The position numbers and the translations under genes were made by a program. From Pseudomonas alcaligenes (lineage in GTDB: Bacteria; Pseudomonadota; Gammaproteobacteria; Pseudomonadales; Pseudomonadaceae): a stretch of DNA of 64,000 bases. Under the pieces are notes generated by a model. That model was not told where the DNA came from and searched no databases. It saw nothing but the letters and a program-made list of their open reading frames with translations. The DNA lies in contig NZ_CP154874.1 in assembly GCF_041729615.1 (NCBI RefSeq), positions 3,827,501 to 3,891,500 on the forward strand. The letters run 5' to 3'. Shown here in pieces: positions 57,686 through 64,000 of the stretch (position 1 is its first letter; each line of letters begins with the position of its first letter).

Positions 57686-57725
57686 TACAGCAAAAGGCTC
57701 GCAGCGATGCGGGCCTTTTGTCTTT

Positions 57726-58217
57726 TCAGCGTTTGCCCTTCACGCAGCCCGACTCGTCGAAGCTCACCTGGCGGCGATTGCCCTTCTCGTCGGCATAGTG
57801 GTAGCGGGTCTGGCCGTTGTTGCTGGTGACCTTGTCCGGTTTGCCCAGGGCATTCTCCACGTCGCGCTGGCTCATGCCGCTGCGAATCTGCTGGCGGATA
57901 ACCGCGCGCCGCCGCTCGCTGCTGCTGAGTGCTTCGCCGCAGGCGCTCTGCGAGGTGCCTGTCGTGGCTACCACCTGCAGTCTCTTCGTCTTGTCTTTTG
58001 CTGGGCTGCGTTTCTTGCCGGTTTTGCCCAGGGGGACGGCCTTGCCTTGCCCGGGTGTCGGGTTGTGCGCTTCCTGCAGCTTCTGCTCTGCGTGTTCCGG
58101 GCAGCCGTGCAGGGTGTAGGTGATATGGCCTTTAGCGTCTTCGCAGCGGTAGACGGTGGAAGCGCTTGCCTGAGGGAGCAGGAGTGCGCAGATTCCAGCG
58201 CAGATCAGTCGCAGCAT
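57726..58217 (-). CDS. DUF4124 domain protein with SmpA/BamE-like C-terminal part
   Basis: A 163-residue exported protein: signal peptide MLRLICAGICALLLPQASA, a DUF4124-type segment STVYRCEDAKGHITYT with a second Cys, a basic linker (KTGKKRSPAKDKTKR), then IRSGMSQRDVENALGKPDKV, which looks like the SmpA/BamE repeat seen in small envelope proteins. Function unknown. Its 3' end faces the second tRNA-Arg. Confidence 0.85.
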   Translation of the reverse strand: MLRLICAGICALLLPQASASTVYRCEDAKGHITYTLHGCPEHAEQKLQEAHNPTPGQGKAVPLGKTGKKRSPAKDKTKRLQVVATTGTSQSACGEALSSSERRRAVIRQQIRSGMSQRDVENALGKPDKVTSNNGQTRYHYADEKGNRRQVSFDESGCVKGKR

Positions 58218-58435
58218 GGTTCGTCCTCCTTGACGATTGCCGGCTTCATCCTAGCTCGGCTTTTCTGCCTCGCCAGCGTGTCCTGTGATGCAGTGCATGC
58301 GTCGGAAAAATAGCTTTGGACCTGCTCTAGGAAATCGCTGCAAGCGTTTGTTCTGAGCCTGATTTTGTCGCTTCGGGGCTGGGGCTGGTGCTATCATTGT
58401 TGTGTCAGCCCCGCCGGGGCTTGTGGATAGCCACC

Positions 58436-58489
58436 ATGGACTTACCCAGTAGTTACTCAAATTTCCTTTCGCCCGATCTGACTGATTGA
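58436..58489 (+). other. Short leader ORF upstream of mgtE
   Basis: ATG to TGA, 17 residues, MDLPSSYSNFLSPDLTD, ending 40 bp before the mgtE start. Its codons (TTA, AGT, AGT, TCA, AAT, CTT, ACT) are rare in this GC-rich genome, unlike a chance frame in coding DNA. Only a weak GTGGA precedes it. Magnesium transporter genes of enterobacteria have Pro-containing leader peptides (mgtL, corL), so a regulatory role is conceivable. The rest of the 312-bp gap has a TATCAT (58392) and a GCCCCGCCGGGGC palindrome but no clear promoter. Confidence 0.3.
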
Positions 58490-58529
58490 GCCCCGCGGCG
58501 CGCCCTGCTGCTGGGGTGGAGCGTGCCGT

Positions 58530-59972
58530 ATGACTGAAGTAGAAGCCAAAAAGCCGCAAGAGAGCCTGCAGGACCGCCTGGCCCAGGTTGTCGATCTGCT
58601 GCACCGCCACAAGGTGGTGGAAAACCTGACCCACCGTCAGGAAGGCCAGCACCACGATCTGGTGGAAAACCTGGTCCACCGGCAGAACCTCGCAGAACTG
58701 CAGCGCAAGCTCGACGAGCTGCACTCCGCCGACGTCGCCCATATCCTCGAAGCCCTCCCGCTCGGTGACCGCCTGACCGTATGGCAGCTGGTCAAGGCCG
58801 AGCGCGATGGCGACATCCTGCTGGAGGTGTCCGACGCGGTCCGCGAGTCGCTGATCGCGGACATGGACGACCACGAGATCCTCGCCGCCGCCAAGGAGAT
58901 GGATGCCGACGAGCTAGCCGACCTGGCGCCCGAGCTGCCGCGCGACGTGGTCCTCGAGCTGATGGAGTCGCTGGACGCCCAGCAGCGCGAGCGGGTGCGC
59001 TCGGCACTGTCCTACGAGGACGACCAGGTCGGCGCGCTGATGGACTTCGAGATGGTCACCATCCGCGAGGACGTCAGTCTGGAGGTGGTGCTGCGCTACC
59101 TGCGCCGTCTCAAGGAGCTGCCGGGCCACACCGACAAGCTGTTCGTGGTTGACTACGACGGCGTGCTCAAGGGCGTGCTGCCGATCAAGCGCCTGCTGGT
59201 CAACGATCCGGACAAGCAGGTCGGCGAGGTGATGGCCAGCGATCCGGTGAGCTTTCAGCCGGACGAGGATGCCCACGATGCGGCGCAGGCTTTCGAGCGC
59301 TATGACCTGATCTCGGCCCCGGTGGTGGACAAGGATGGCAAGTTGATCGGACGTCTGACCATCGACGAGATGGTCGACCTGATCCGCGAGGAGAGCGAGA
59401 GCGAAGTGCTGAACATGGCCGGTCTGCGCGAGGAGGAAGACATCTTCGCCTCGGTGTGGAAGTCGGTCGGTAACCGCTGGGCCTGGCTGGCCATCAATCT
59501 GGTCACTGCGTTCCTGGCGTCGCGGGTCATCGGTCTGTTCGAGGGTTCCATCGAGAAGCTGGTGGCGCTGGCCGCTCTGATGCCGATCGTGGCGGGTATC
59601 GGTGGCAACTCGGGTAACCAGACCATCACCATGATCGTGCGTGCCCTGGCGCTGGACCAGGTCAGCACCGGTAATACTTCGCGCCTGCTGCGCAAGGAGC
59701 TTGGAGTTGCGCTGATCAACGGCGTGCTCTGGGGCGGGGTGATAGGCGCCGTGGCCTACGGTCTGTACGGTAGCTGGTCGCTGGGCCTGGTGATGACTGC
59801 CGCCATGACGCTCAACCTGCTGCTCGCCGCATTGATGGGGGTGCTGATTCCCATGACGCTGATGCGTGCGGGGCGTGATCCGGCTATGGGGGCCAGCGTG
59901 ATGATCACGGCCATGACCGACAGCGGTGGCTTCTTCATCTTCCTTGGGTTGGCCACCCTGTTCCTGTTGTAG
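58530..59972 (+). CDS. mgtE: Magnesium transporter MgtE
   Basis: A 480-residue MgtE: N-terminal superhelical domain (about 30-165), paired CBS domains (about 165-290; FVVDYDGVLKGVLPI and SAPVVDKDGKLIGRLTIDEM), a connecting helix and five membrane helices with the pore signature PIVAGIGGNSGNQT (in parts). Mg2+ binding between the N and CBS domains closes the channel. In P. aeruginosa MgtE also affects type III secretion through small RNAs. Ends before a strong terminator. Confidence 0.96.
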   Translation: MTEVEAKKPQESLQDRLAQVVDLLHRHKVVENLTHRQEGQHHDLVENLVHRQNLAELQRKLDELHSADVAHILEALPLGDRLTVWQLVKAERDGDILLEVSDAVRESLIADMDDHEILAAAKEMDADELADLAPELPRDVVLELMESLDAQQRERVRSALSYEDDQVGALMDFEMVTIREDVSLEVVLRYLRRLKELPGHTDKLFVVDYDGVLKGVLPIKRLLVNDPDKQVGEVMASDPVSFQPDEDAHDAAQAFERYDLISAPVVDKDGKLIGRLTIDEMVDLIREESESEVLNMAGLREEEDIFASVWKSVGNRWAWLAINLVTAFLASRVIGLFEGSIEKLVALAALMPIVAGIGGNSGNQTITMIVRALALDQVSTGNTSRLLRKELGVALINGVLWGGVIGAVAYGLYGSWSLGLVMTAAMTLNLLLAALMGVLIPMTLMRAGRDPAMGASVMITAMTDSGGFFIFLGLATLFLL

Positions 59973-59984
59973 GGTGTGGAAATG

Positions 59985-60012
59985 AAAAAAGCCGGCTGGT
60001 GCCGGCTTTTTT
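59985..60012. terminator. Bidirectional terminator between mgtE and amrZ
   Basis: AAAAAAGCCGGC TGGT GCCGGCTTTTTT, a perfect hairpin with A- and T-runs on both sides, between convergent genes. Confidence 0.93.
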
Positions 60013-60030
60013 GTGTCTGGCTGGTGGAAA

Positions 60031-60348
60031 TCAGGCTTCTTCGCTGGCCATTTCCACGTCGTGGGCGATCAGGGCGACCAGGGCGTTCTGCTGGCGGCGC
60101 GAGAGTTGGCGGAAGCGCTGCAGCAGTTCGCGCTCATGCAGGGAGAGCTCGGGGCTGTCCAGGCGCAGGTTCAGGTCGTCACCCAGCGCATCTTCCTGGA
60201 ACAGGCTCTGTTCCAGGCGGGCGATGATCTCCGAATTCATGCTGCGGTGATGATTACGCGCCACGTCAGCAATGCGTTCACGCATACCGTCGGGCAGGCG
60301 GACTACGAATTTGTCAGCCGTGCGGCTGGAATAGATGGCCTGTTTCAT
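60031..60348 (-). CDS. amrZ: AmrZ/AlgZ, ribbon-helix-helix regulator of alginate and motility
   Basis: A 105-residue Arc-type protein: YSSRTADKFVVRLPDGMRERI (in parts; beta strand that enters the DNA groove), HHRSMNSEIIARLEQSL and the tetramerisation helix LSLHERELLQRFRQLSRRQQN (in parts). By eye it matches P. aeruginosa AmrZ, with a slightly shorter N-terminus (MKQAIYSSRT). AmrZ activates algD and represses flagellar genes and its own promoter. No SD sequence is visible before ATG 60348. Convergent with mgtE. Confidence 0.92.
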   Translation of the reverse strand: MKQAIYSSRTADKFVVRLPDGMRERIADVARNHHRSMNSEIIARLEQSLFQEDALGDDLNLRLDSPELSLHERELLQRFRQLSRRQQNALVALIAHDVEMASEEA

Positions 60349-60754
60349 AGGGCGTATACATTAAACCGGTTAGTTCAGGAAAGCGATGCTGGCATTCAGC
60401 TACTGAATTGTCACTGCTTTGACCATGATAGGCACTAGCCGTTCAGTCGGTAACCGCATCGGTTCGTTTAGTCGGTCGACTATTTGACGCCAATTACGTG
60501 TCGAATTGTGGGCCGAATACAGGCGCTTTGCCAGCACCAGTTGTCTGAAATGTGTCCAGATAGGCATATCTGATGTACCGGTCAGTATCCGTGCCTGTGG
60601 GAAGCCCCGTGCTTGAGCTCCTGCCCTGACTTCTACGGCAGGTTGCTGCAGATTCGCCTGAGGACGAATTTCGTGCCCAGCCCTCTGGCGAAGCACATGA
60701 CAAAACGCCCCTCGCTCGTTAACATGCCGCCCGGTCGCAGGGGAGCCTGCGTAT
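60349..60754 (-). promoter_or_regulatory. Long amrZ upstream region with AmrZ-like and AlgU-like motifs
   Basis: About 400 bp without a gene. It is AT-richer than the rest. Reading the minus strand, GGCAAAGCGCC (plus 60522-60532) fits the AmrZ operator GGCAWWNNGCC, a weaker copy lies at 60394-60405 (GGCATTCAGCTA on plus), and GAACGG-N16-TCAAAG (plus about 60420-60448) is AlgU-like. AACCGGTT (60365) is palindromic. In P. aeruginosa amrZ has a long leader, AlgU control and autoregulation. Prediction only; the 98-codon minus frame here is judged non-coding. Confidence 0.4.
60697..60725 (+). promoter_or_regulatory. Promoter of tRNA-Arg (CCU)
   Basis: ATGACA (60697-60702), 17-bp spacer, TAACAT (60720-60725), followed by a GC-rich discriminator 30 bp before the tRNA. 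Confidence 0.6.
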
Positions 60755-60831
60755 GTCCCAGTAGCTCAATTGGATAGAGCATCCCCCTCCTAAGGGGAAG
60801 GTTGGAGGTTCGACCCCTCTCTGGGACGCCA
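60755..60831 (+). tRNA. tRNA-Arg (CCU)
   Basis: A 77-nt tRNA: acceptor GTCCCAG/CTGGGAC, anticodon stem TCCCC/GGGGA with loop CTCCTAA (anticodon CCT), GGTTCGACCC T-arm, encoded CCA. Decodes the rare AGG codon. A hairpin with T-run follows (about 60844-60875). Confidence 0.96.
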
Positions 60832-60890
60832 GAATGCCTAAAGTCCGCAGCCATTGAGGCATGCGGGCTTTTTTCATGGCTCCGAAAACG

Positions 60891-60919
60891 AAAAAACCGG
60901 CCGCTGGGGCCGGTTTTTT
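60891..60919. terminator. Bidirectional terminator between tRNA-Arg and tRNA-Pro
   Basis: AAAAAACCGGCC, loop GCTGG, GGCCGGTTTTTT, a symmetric hairpin with A- and T-runs that can end both convergent tRNA transcripts. Confidence 0.92.
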
Positions 60920-60945
60920 CAATCGACTGATGTCGACTCGGGAAT

Positions 60946-61022
60946 TGGTCGGAGCGACTGGATTCGAACCAGCGACCTTCTCGTCCCGAACGAGACGCGC
61001 TACCAAGCTGCGCTACGCTCCG
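60946..61022 (-). tRNA. tRNA-Pro (CGG)
   Basis: A 77-nt tRNA on the minus strand: acceptor CGGAGCG/CGCTCCG, anticodon stem TCTCG/CGAGA with loop TTCGGGA (anticodon CGG), T-loop GGTTCGAATC, discriminator A and encoded CCA. Decodes CCG, the common proline codon here. Confidence 0.97.
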
Positions 61023-61111
61023 AAGGATGGCGCGCATTCTACCGAAAAAGTTTTGCTGCACAAGGGGTTAGCTGAAAAGTTTTTTGCCCCACGTCCCTGT
61101 GGGCTGCCGCG

Positions 61112-61333
61112 TCAGAGTTCCTTGACGGTAATGACCTGATCCTTGTTGATCTTCGCGGGTTTGCCGTCGAGCTGTTCGAACTCGTAGAAGCCCGAGTCCT
61201 CGTCGAATTCCGGGGTGTCCACGGTCTGGATCTGGCTGCCGTCGTTGAGGGTGATCACGCTGGGGGTCGAGCAGCCGGCGAGGGCAATGAAGCCTAGGCT
61301 GGCGAAGAGGATGGGCAGCTTCCGTCGGTTCAT
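61112..61333 (-). CDS. YgdI/YgdR-type small lipoprotein
   Basis: A 73-residue lipoprotein: signal peptide with lipobox LAGC (Cys21), then one SH3-like YgdI/YgdR domain (ITLNDGSQIQTVDTPEFDED, GFYEFEQLDGKPAKINKDQV in order). Function unknown; such lipoproteins are common in gamma-proteobacteria. Ribosome-binding site AAGGAG. 61 bp downstream of mobA in transcript sense. Confidence 0.92.
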   Translation of the reverse strand: MNRRKLPILFASLGFIALAGCSTPSVITLNDGSQIQTVDTPEFDEDSGFYEFEQLDGKPAKINKDQVITVKEL

Positions 61334-61393
61334 GGGTAACTCCTTGAGTTGCGAGTGAGTACCGTTGGTCTGACGGAATCCTGCGGCTCAAGT

Positions 61394-61987
61394 TCAACCC
61401 GGTGTGGTTTGTGACAGCAGTTGCGGGGTATTCAGATTGGCCAGGCGTGGGTCGTCCAGGGCGCAGCGGCAGGCGCGCGCATCCAGGCGCAGCAGGGCGC
61501 GCAGGGGGCTGCGTTCACCGTTTTGCCACTCCTCTTGCAGCCGTCCAAGTGCAGACCTGGGCAGCAGGCAGAACATGGGCTGCCAATGCTCGTCCTGCTT
61601 CACCATTACCGGCGTTGCCCGGTTGTCTTCTGCCGTTTCGCGCAGCGCCTGCAACAGGGCGTGATCAATCAGAGGGGCGTCACAGGGCAGCACCAGAAGC
61701 CAGTCATGGCGGGCAGCGCCGAGGCCGGCGAGGATGCCGGCCAGCGGGCCGGGGAAGTCGCTATCGGCATCGTTCACCAAGCGGTCGGCGTAGGCCGCGT
61801 AGCGCTCGGCGTTGCGATTGCAGGAGATGATCAGGTCGTCGGTGAGTGGGCGTACCACCCGGTACAGATGGGCGATCAGCGGCTGGCCGCGCCATTCGAT
61901 CAGGCCCTTGTCGCGCCCGCCCATGCGCTGGCCACGGCCGCCGGCGAGCAGCAGGATGGAGCAGGGGTGCAGGTGCGGGCGGGGCAT
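61394..61987 (-). CDS. mobA: Molybdenum cofactor guanylyltransferase MobA
   Basis: A 197-residue nucleotidyltransferase: ILLLAGGRGQRMGGRDKGL at the GTP site, DADSDFPGPLAGILAGL and LPCDAPLI. It transfers GMP from GTP to molybdopterin-Mo, giving the MGD form used by nitrate reductase and formate dehydrogenase. ATG 61987 chosen; the frame extends upstream across the moaB promoter without support. Divergent from moaB-moeA with a 67-bp gap. Confidence 0.94.
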   Translation of the reverse strand: MPRPHLHPCSILLLAGGRGQRMGGRDKGLIEWRGQPLIAHLYRVVRPLTDDLIISCNRNAERYAAYADRLVNDADSDFPGPLAGILAGLGAARHDWLLVLPCDAPLIDHALLQALRETAEDNRATPVMVKQDEHWQPMFCLLPRSALGRLQEEWQNGERSPLRALLRLDARACRCALDDPRLANLNTPQLLSQTTPG

Positions 61988-62054
61988 GGCGGGCGCTCTG
62001 ATGCGGGGCCTGTGGTATAACACCGGCCAGTTTTCGCCACAACCGGACCACGCC

Positions 62055-62594
62055 ATGAGCCACAAGGCCGAGGCGGCTTTCGTGCCGCTGAACATCGCCG
62101 TTCTTACCGTCAGCGATACCCGTTCCCTGGACACCGACACCTCCGGCCAGCTGTTCGTCGACCGCCTCAGCGCCGCCGGCCATCACCTGGCTGCACGGGT
62201 GCTACTCAAGGACGACCTGTACCGCATCCGCGCCCAGGTGGCGCAGTGGATTGCCGAGGATGAGGTGCAGGTGGTGCTGATCACCGGCGGCACCGGTTTT
62301 ACTGGCCGCGACAGCACGCCCGAGGCGGTGGCTTGCCTGCTGGACAAGCAGGTGGATGGCTTCGGCGAGTACTTCCGGCAGATCTCGGTGGCCGATATCG
62401 GCACCTCCAGCATGCAGTCGCGCGCCCTGGCCGGCCTGGCCAACGGCACCCTGGTGTGCTGCCTGCCGGGCTCGACCAATGCCTGCCGCACCGCCTGGGA
62501 CGGCATCCTCGGCGAGCAGCTGGACAATCGCCATCGCCCCTGCAACTTCGTTCCGCACCTGAAGCAGGCGGCGCCCTGCGGTAGTCGCGGATGA
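62055..62594 (+). CDS. moaB: Molybdopterin adenylyltransferase-family protein MoaB
   Basis: A 179-residue MogA/MoaB-type protein: NIAVLTVSDTRSLDTDTSG, VVLITGGTGFTGRDSTPEAV, and LPGSTNACRTAWDGIL. It probably adenylates molybdopterin before MoeA inserts molybdate. A TATAAC -10 lies about 40 bp before ATG 62055. Overlaps moeA by 4 bp. Confidence 0.94.
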   Translation: MSHKAEAAFVPLNIAVLTVSDTRSLDTDTSGQLFVDRLSAAGHHLAARVLLKDDLYRIRAQVAQWIAEDEVQVVLITGGTGFTGRDSTPEAVACLLDKQVDGFGEYFRQISVADIGTSSMQSRALAGLANGTLVCCLPGSTNACRTAWDGILGEQLDNRHRPCNFVPHLKQAAPCGSRG

Positions 62595-63787
62595 GCCTGC
62601 TGCCGGTCGAGGAAGCGCTGAGTCGCCTGCTGGCGCTGGCCGAGGCGACACCGATCGATGCACGCGAGATCGTTTCGCTGGCCGCTGCCGATGGACGTGT
62701 GCTGGCCACCGATCTGGTCGCCGGCCTGGACCTACCGCCCTGGCCAAACAGTGCCATGGATGGCTATGCCCTGCGTCTGGCCGACTGGCAGGGCGAGCCG
62801 CTGCCGGTGAGCCAGCGCATCCTTGCCGGCCAGGCGCCGGAACCGCTGCAGCCGGGCAGCTGTGCGCGCATCTTCACCGGCGCGCCGCTGCCGGCGGGCG
62901 CCGACACGGTGGAAATGCAGGAGAACGCCGAGATTCTGGCCAACGGCCGGGTGCGTTTCCTTGAGCCGATCAGGGTCGGACAGAACGTCCGCCCCCAGGG
63001 TCAGGAGACCCGTGCCGGTGAAGTGGTGCTGCCGGCCGGCACCCGCTTGGGGCCGGTCGAATTGGGGCTGGCCGCCTCGCTCGGTTGCGCGGTGCTGGTG
63101 GTGCGACGCAGGCCGCGGGTGGCGGTGGTGTCGACCGGTGACGAGCTGGTCGAGCCCGGCCAGCCGCTCGGCCCGGGGCAGATCTACAACAGCAACCGCA
63201 GCCTGCTGTGCGCCTGGCTGCAGCGCCTGGGCTGCGAGGTACGCGACGCCGGCATCCTGCCGGACGATGCGCAGCGCACCCGTGAGGCGCTGGCGGCGCT
63301 GGGCGACGCCGACCTGATTCTCTCCACCGGTGGGGTATCGGTCGGTGAGGCCGATCATCTTGGCCAGGTGCTGCGCGAGGAGGGCGAACTGGCCCTGTGG
63401 AAGCTGGCAATCAAACCGGGCAAGCCGCTCACCTGCGGGCATTTCCGTGGCGTGCCGGTGCTCGGTCTACCGGGCAATCCGGCCTCGACCCTGGTGACGT
63501 TCGCCCTACTGGCCAGGCCCTACCTGTTGCGCCGCCTCGGCGTGCAGAGGGTCGCGCCGCTGAGCGTCGAGGTCGCGGCCGGCTTCGCCTGGAGCAAGCC
63601 CGGCAAGCGCCGCGAGTACCTGCGCGCGCGCCTGGAGAATGGCCGCGCCGTGCTCTACCCGAACCAGAGTTCCGGCGTGCTGCGCAGCGCGGCCTGGGCT
63701 GATGGCCTGGTGGAGGTGCTGGAGGAGCGGAGCTATGCCGAAGGCGATGTACTGCGCTTCATTCCGCTGAGCGAAGTGTTGGGCTAG
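62591..63787 (+). CDS. moeA: Molybdopterin molybdenumtransferase MoeA
   Basis: A 398-residue MoeA: PPWPNSAMDGYALR, IFTGAPLPAGADTVEMQE, the catalytic domain VSTGDELVEPGQPLGPGQIYNSN (in parts), LSTGGVSVGEADHL, and PGNPAS. It inserts molybdate into adenylated molybdopterin. Full length. With moaB and mobA it gives the late steps of cofactor synthesis; the early moaA/C/D/E genes are not here. Confidence 0.96.
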   Translation: MSLLPVEEALSRLLALAEATPIDAREIVSLAAADGRVLATDLVAGLDLPPWPNSAMDGYALRLADWQGEPLPVSQRILAGQAPEPLQPGSCARIFTGAPLPAGADTVEMQENAEILANGRVRFLEPIRVGQNVRPQGQETRAGEVVLPAGTRLGPVELGLAASLGCAVLVVRRRPRVAVVSTGDELVEPGQPLGPGQIYNSNRSLLCAWLQRLGCEVRDAGILPDDAQRTREALAALGDADLILSTGGVSVGEADHLGQVLREEGELALWKLAIKPGKPLTCGHFRGVPVLGLPGNPASTLVTFALLARPYLLRRLGVQRVAPLSVEVAAGFAWSKPGKRREYLRARLENGRAVLYPNQSSGVLRSAAWADGLVEVLEERSYAEGDVLRFIPLSEVLG

Positions 63788-63794
63788 GTCCAAG

Positions 63795-63835
63795 GCGCGG
63801 GTATCACCGCCCTGTAGGGCGGGTGAAACCCGCGC
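63795..63835. repeat. Palindromic intergenic repeat after moeA
   Basis: GCGCGGGT...ACCGCCC TGTA GGGCGGGT...ACCCGCGC: two nested stems forming a long hairpin in the 63-bp gap between convergent genes. It looks like a dispersed Pseudomonas repeat and may act as terminator or mRNA end. Confidence 0.7.
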
Positions 63836-63850
63836 GGCCGATGCGGCAGT

Positions 63851-64000
63851 TCAGAGCGGCGCGCCCTTGCGCCGCTCGCGGTATTCGCCCGGGGTCATGC
63901 CGGTCCAGGCCTTGAAGCTGCGGTGGAAGGAACGCGACTCGGTGAAGCCCAGGTAGCTGGCGATGTCCTGGATTGCCAGGTCGCTGCGCAGCAGGTAGTG
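63851..64000 (-). CDS. AraC-family regulator, C-terminal end (cut by window edge)
   Basis: The last 49 residues and stop of an AraC/XylS regulator: HYLLRSDLAIQDIASYLGF, TESRSFHRSFKAWTGMTPGEY and REAR-like basic tail RERRKGAPL. This is the second helix-turn-helix of the DNA-binding domain. The sensor part and start lie outside the window, so its target cannot be named. Confidence 0.92.
   Translation of the reverse strand, partial: HYLLRSDLAIQDIASYLGFTESRSFHRSFKAWTGMTPGEYRERRKGAPL

Noticed and set aside
60400..60696. 98-codon minus frame upstream of amrZ
   Set aside because: Codon use is atypical, no ribosome-binding site, and it covers the expected long amrZ leader.
57265..61022. Genomic island at the tRNA cluster
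   Set aside because: No integrase, att-like direct repeat or foreign gene block lies beside the tRNA genes; amrZ and mgtE are core-type genes.

Overview
The window reads as a chromosomal segment of a Pseudomonas close to the P. aeruginosa lineage. GC is high, third codon positions are GC-rich, and the aotJQMOP-argR, aruCFGDB-(orf)-aruE, alaS-lysC-csrA, phhRABC and cob gene sets occur in an order familiar from P. aeruginosa (judged from memory, not by alignment). I see no phage, transposase, CRISPR array or defence locus. Gene density is about 90 percent and nearly every gene belongs to a known family.

Layout. 1-17.2 kb: vitamin B12. A leftward cobW-cobN unit sits behind a cobalamin riboswitch, a divergent cobE-cobM pair follows, and after a short housekeeping island (Tag-like glycosylase, sirtuin, two NlpC/P60 lipoproteins, O-methyltransferase, HNH protein) a second cobalamin riboswitch leads a ten-gene, mostly overlapping operon cobO-cobB-bluB-cbiB-cobC-cobQ-cobU-cobT-cobC(phosphatase)-cobS. 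This covers cobalt insertion, amidation, adenosylation and nucleotide-loop assembly; the other corrin-ring genes lie elsewhere. 17.3-25.7 kb: aroP, a YdjM-like membrane protein, edd followed by a frameshifted pgl, YCII and VOC proteins, a thioesterase, arfB and a PAS-GGDEF diguanylate cyclase. 25.8-31.8 kb: a PhnCDE-type ABC transporter transcribed away from selD-selU and a co-translated unknown gene, probably a selenium unit. 31.8-36.1 kb: phenylalanine catabolism phhA-phhB-phhC with divergent phhR. 36.4-38.4 kb: acs.

38.6-52.7 kb: arginine. The aot uptake operon ends in its regulator gene argR; the aru (arginine succinyltransferase) operon follows after a 1-kb gene-free region filled by a nested inverted-repeat element. 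Both operons have the same ArgR-site/-10 geometry. 52.8-61 kb: alaS, lysC, csrA/rsmA, five tRNA genes (Ser-GCU, two identical Arg-ACG, Arg-CCU, Pro-CGG), mgtE and an amrZ homologue. 61.1-64 kb: a small lipoprotein, mobA divergent from moaB-moeA (molybdenum cofactor), and the C-terminal end of an AraC-type regulator cut by the window edge.

The most useful leads are regulatory or structural: a perfect palindrome joining the -35 boxes of the divergent cobW/cobE promoters; twin palindromes upstream of acs; identical ArgR promoter architecture at aot and aru; the 620-bp nested inverted-repeat element; the pgl frameshift; a GGGAGAGGG repeat family that supplies the ribosome-binding site of one cob gene; an internal lysC start; and a short leader ORF before mgtE. 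No clearly new multi-gene system was found.
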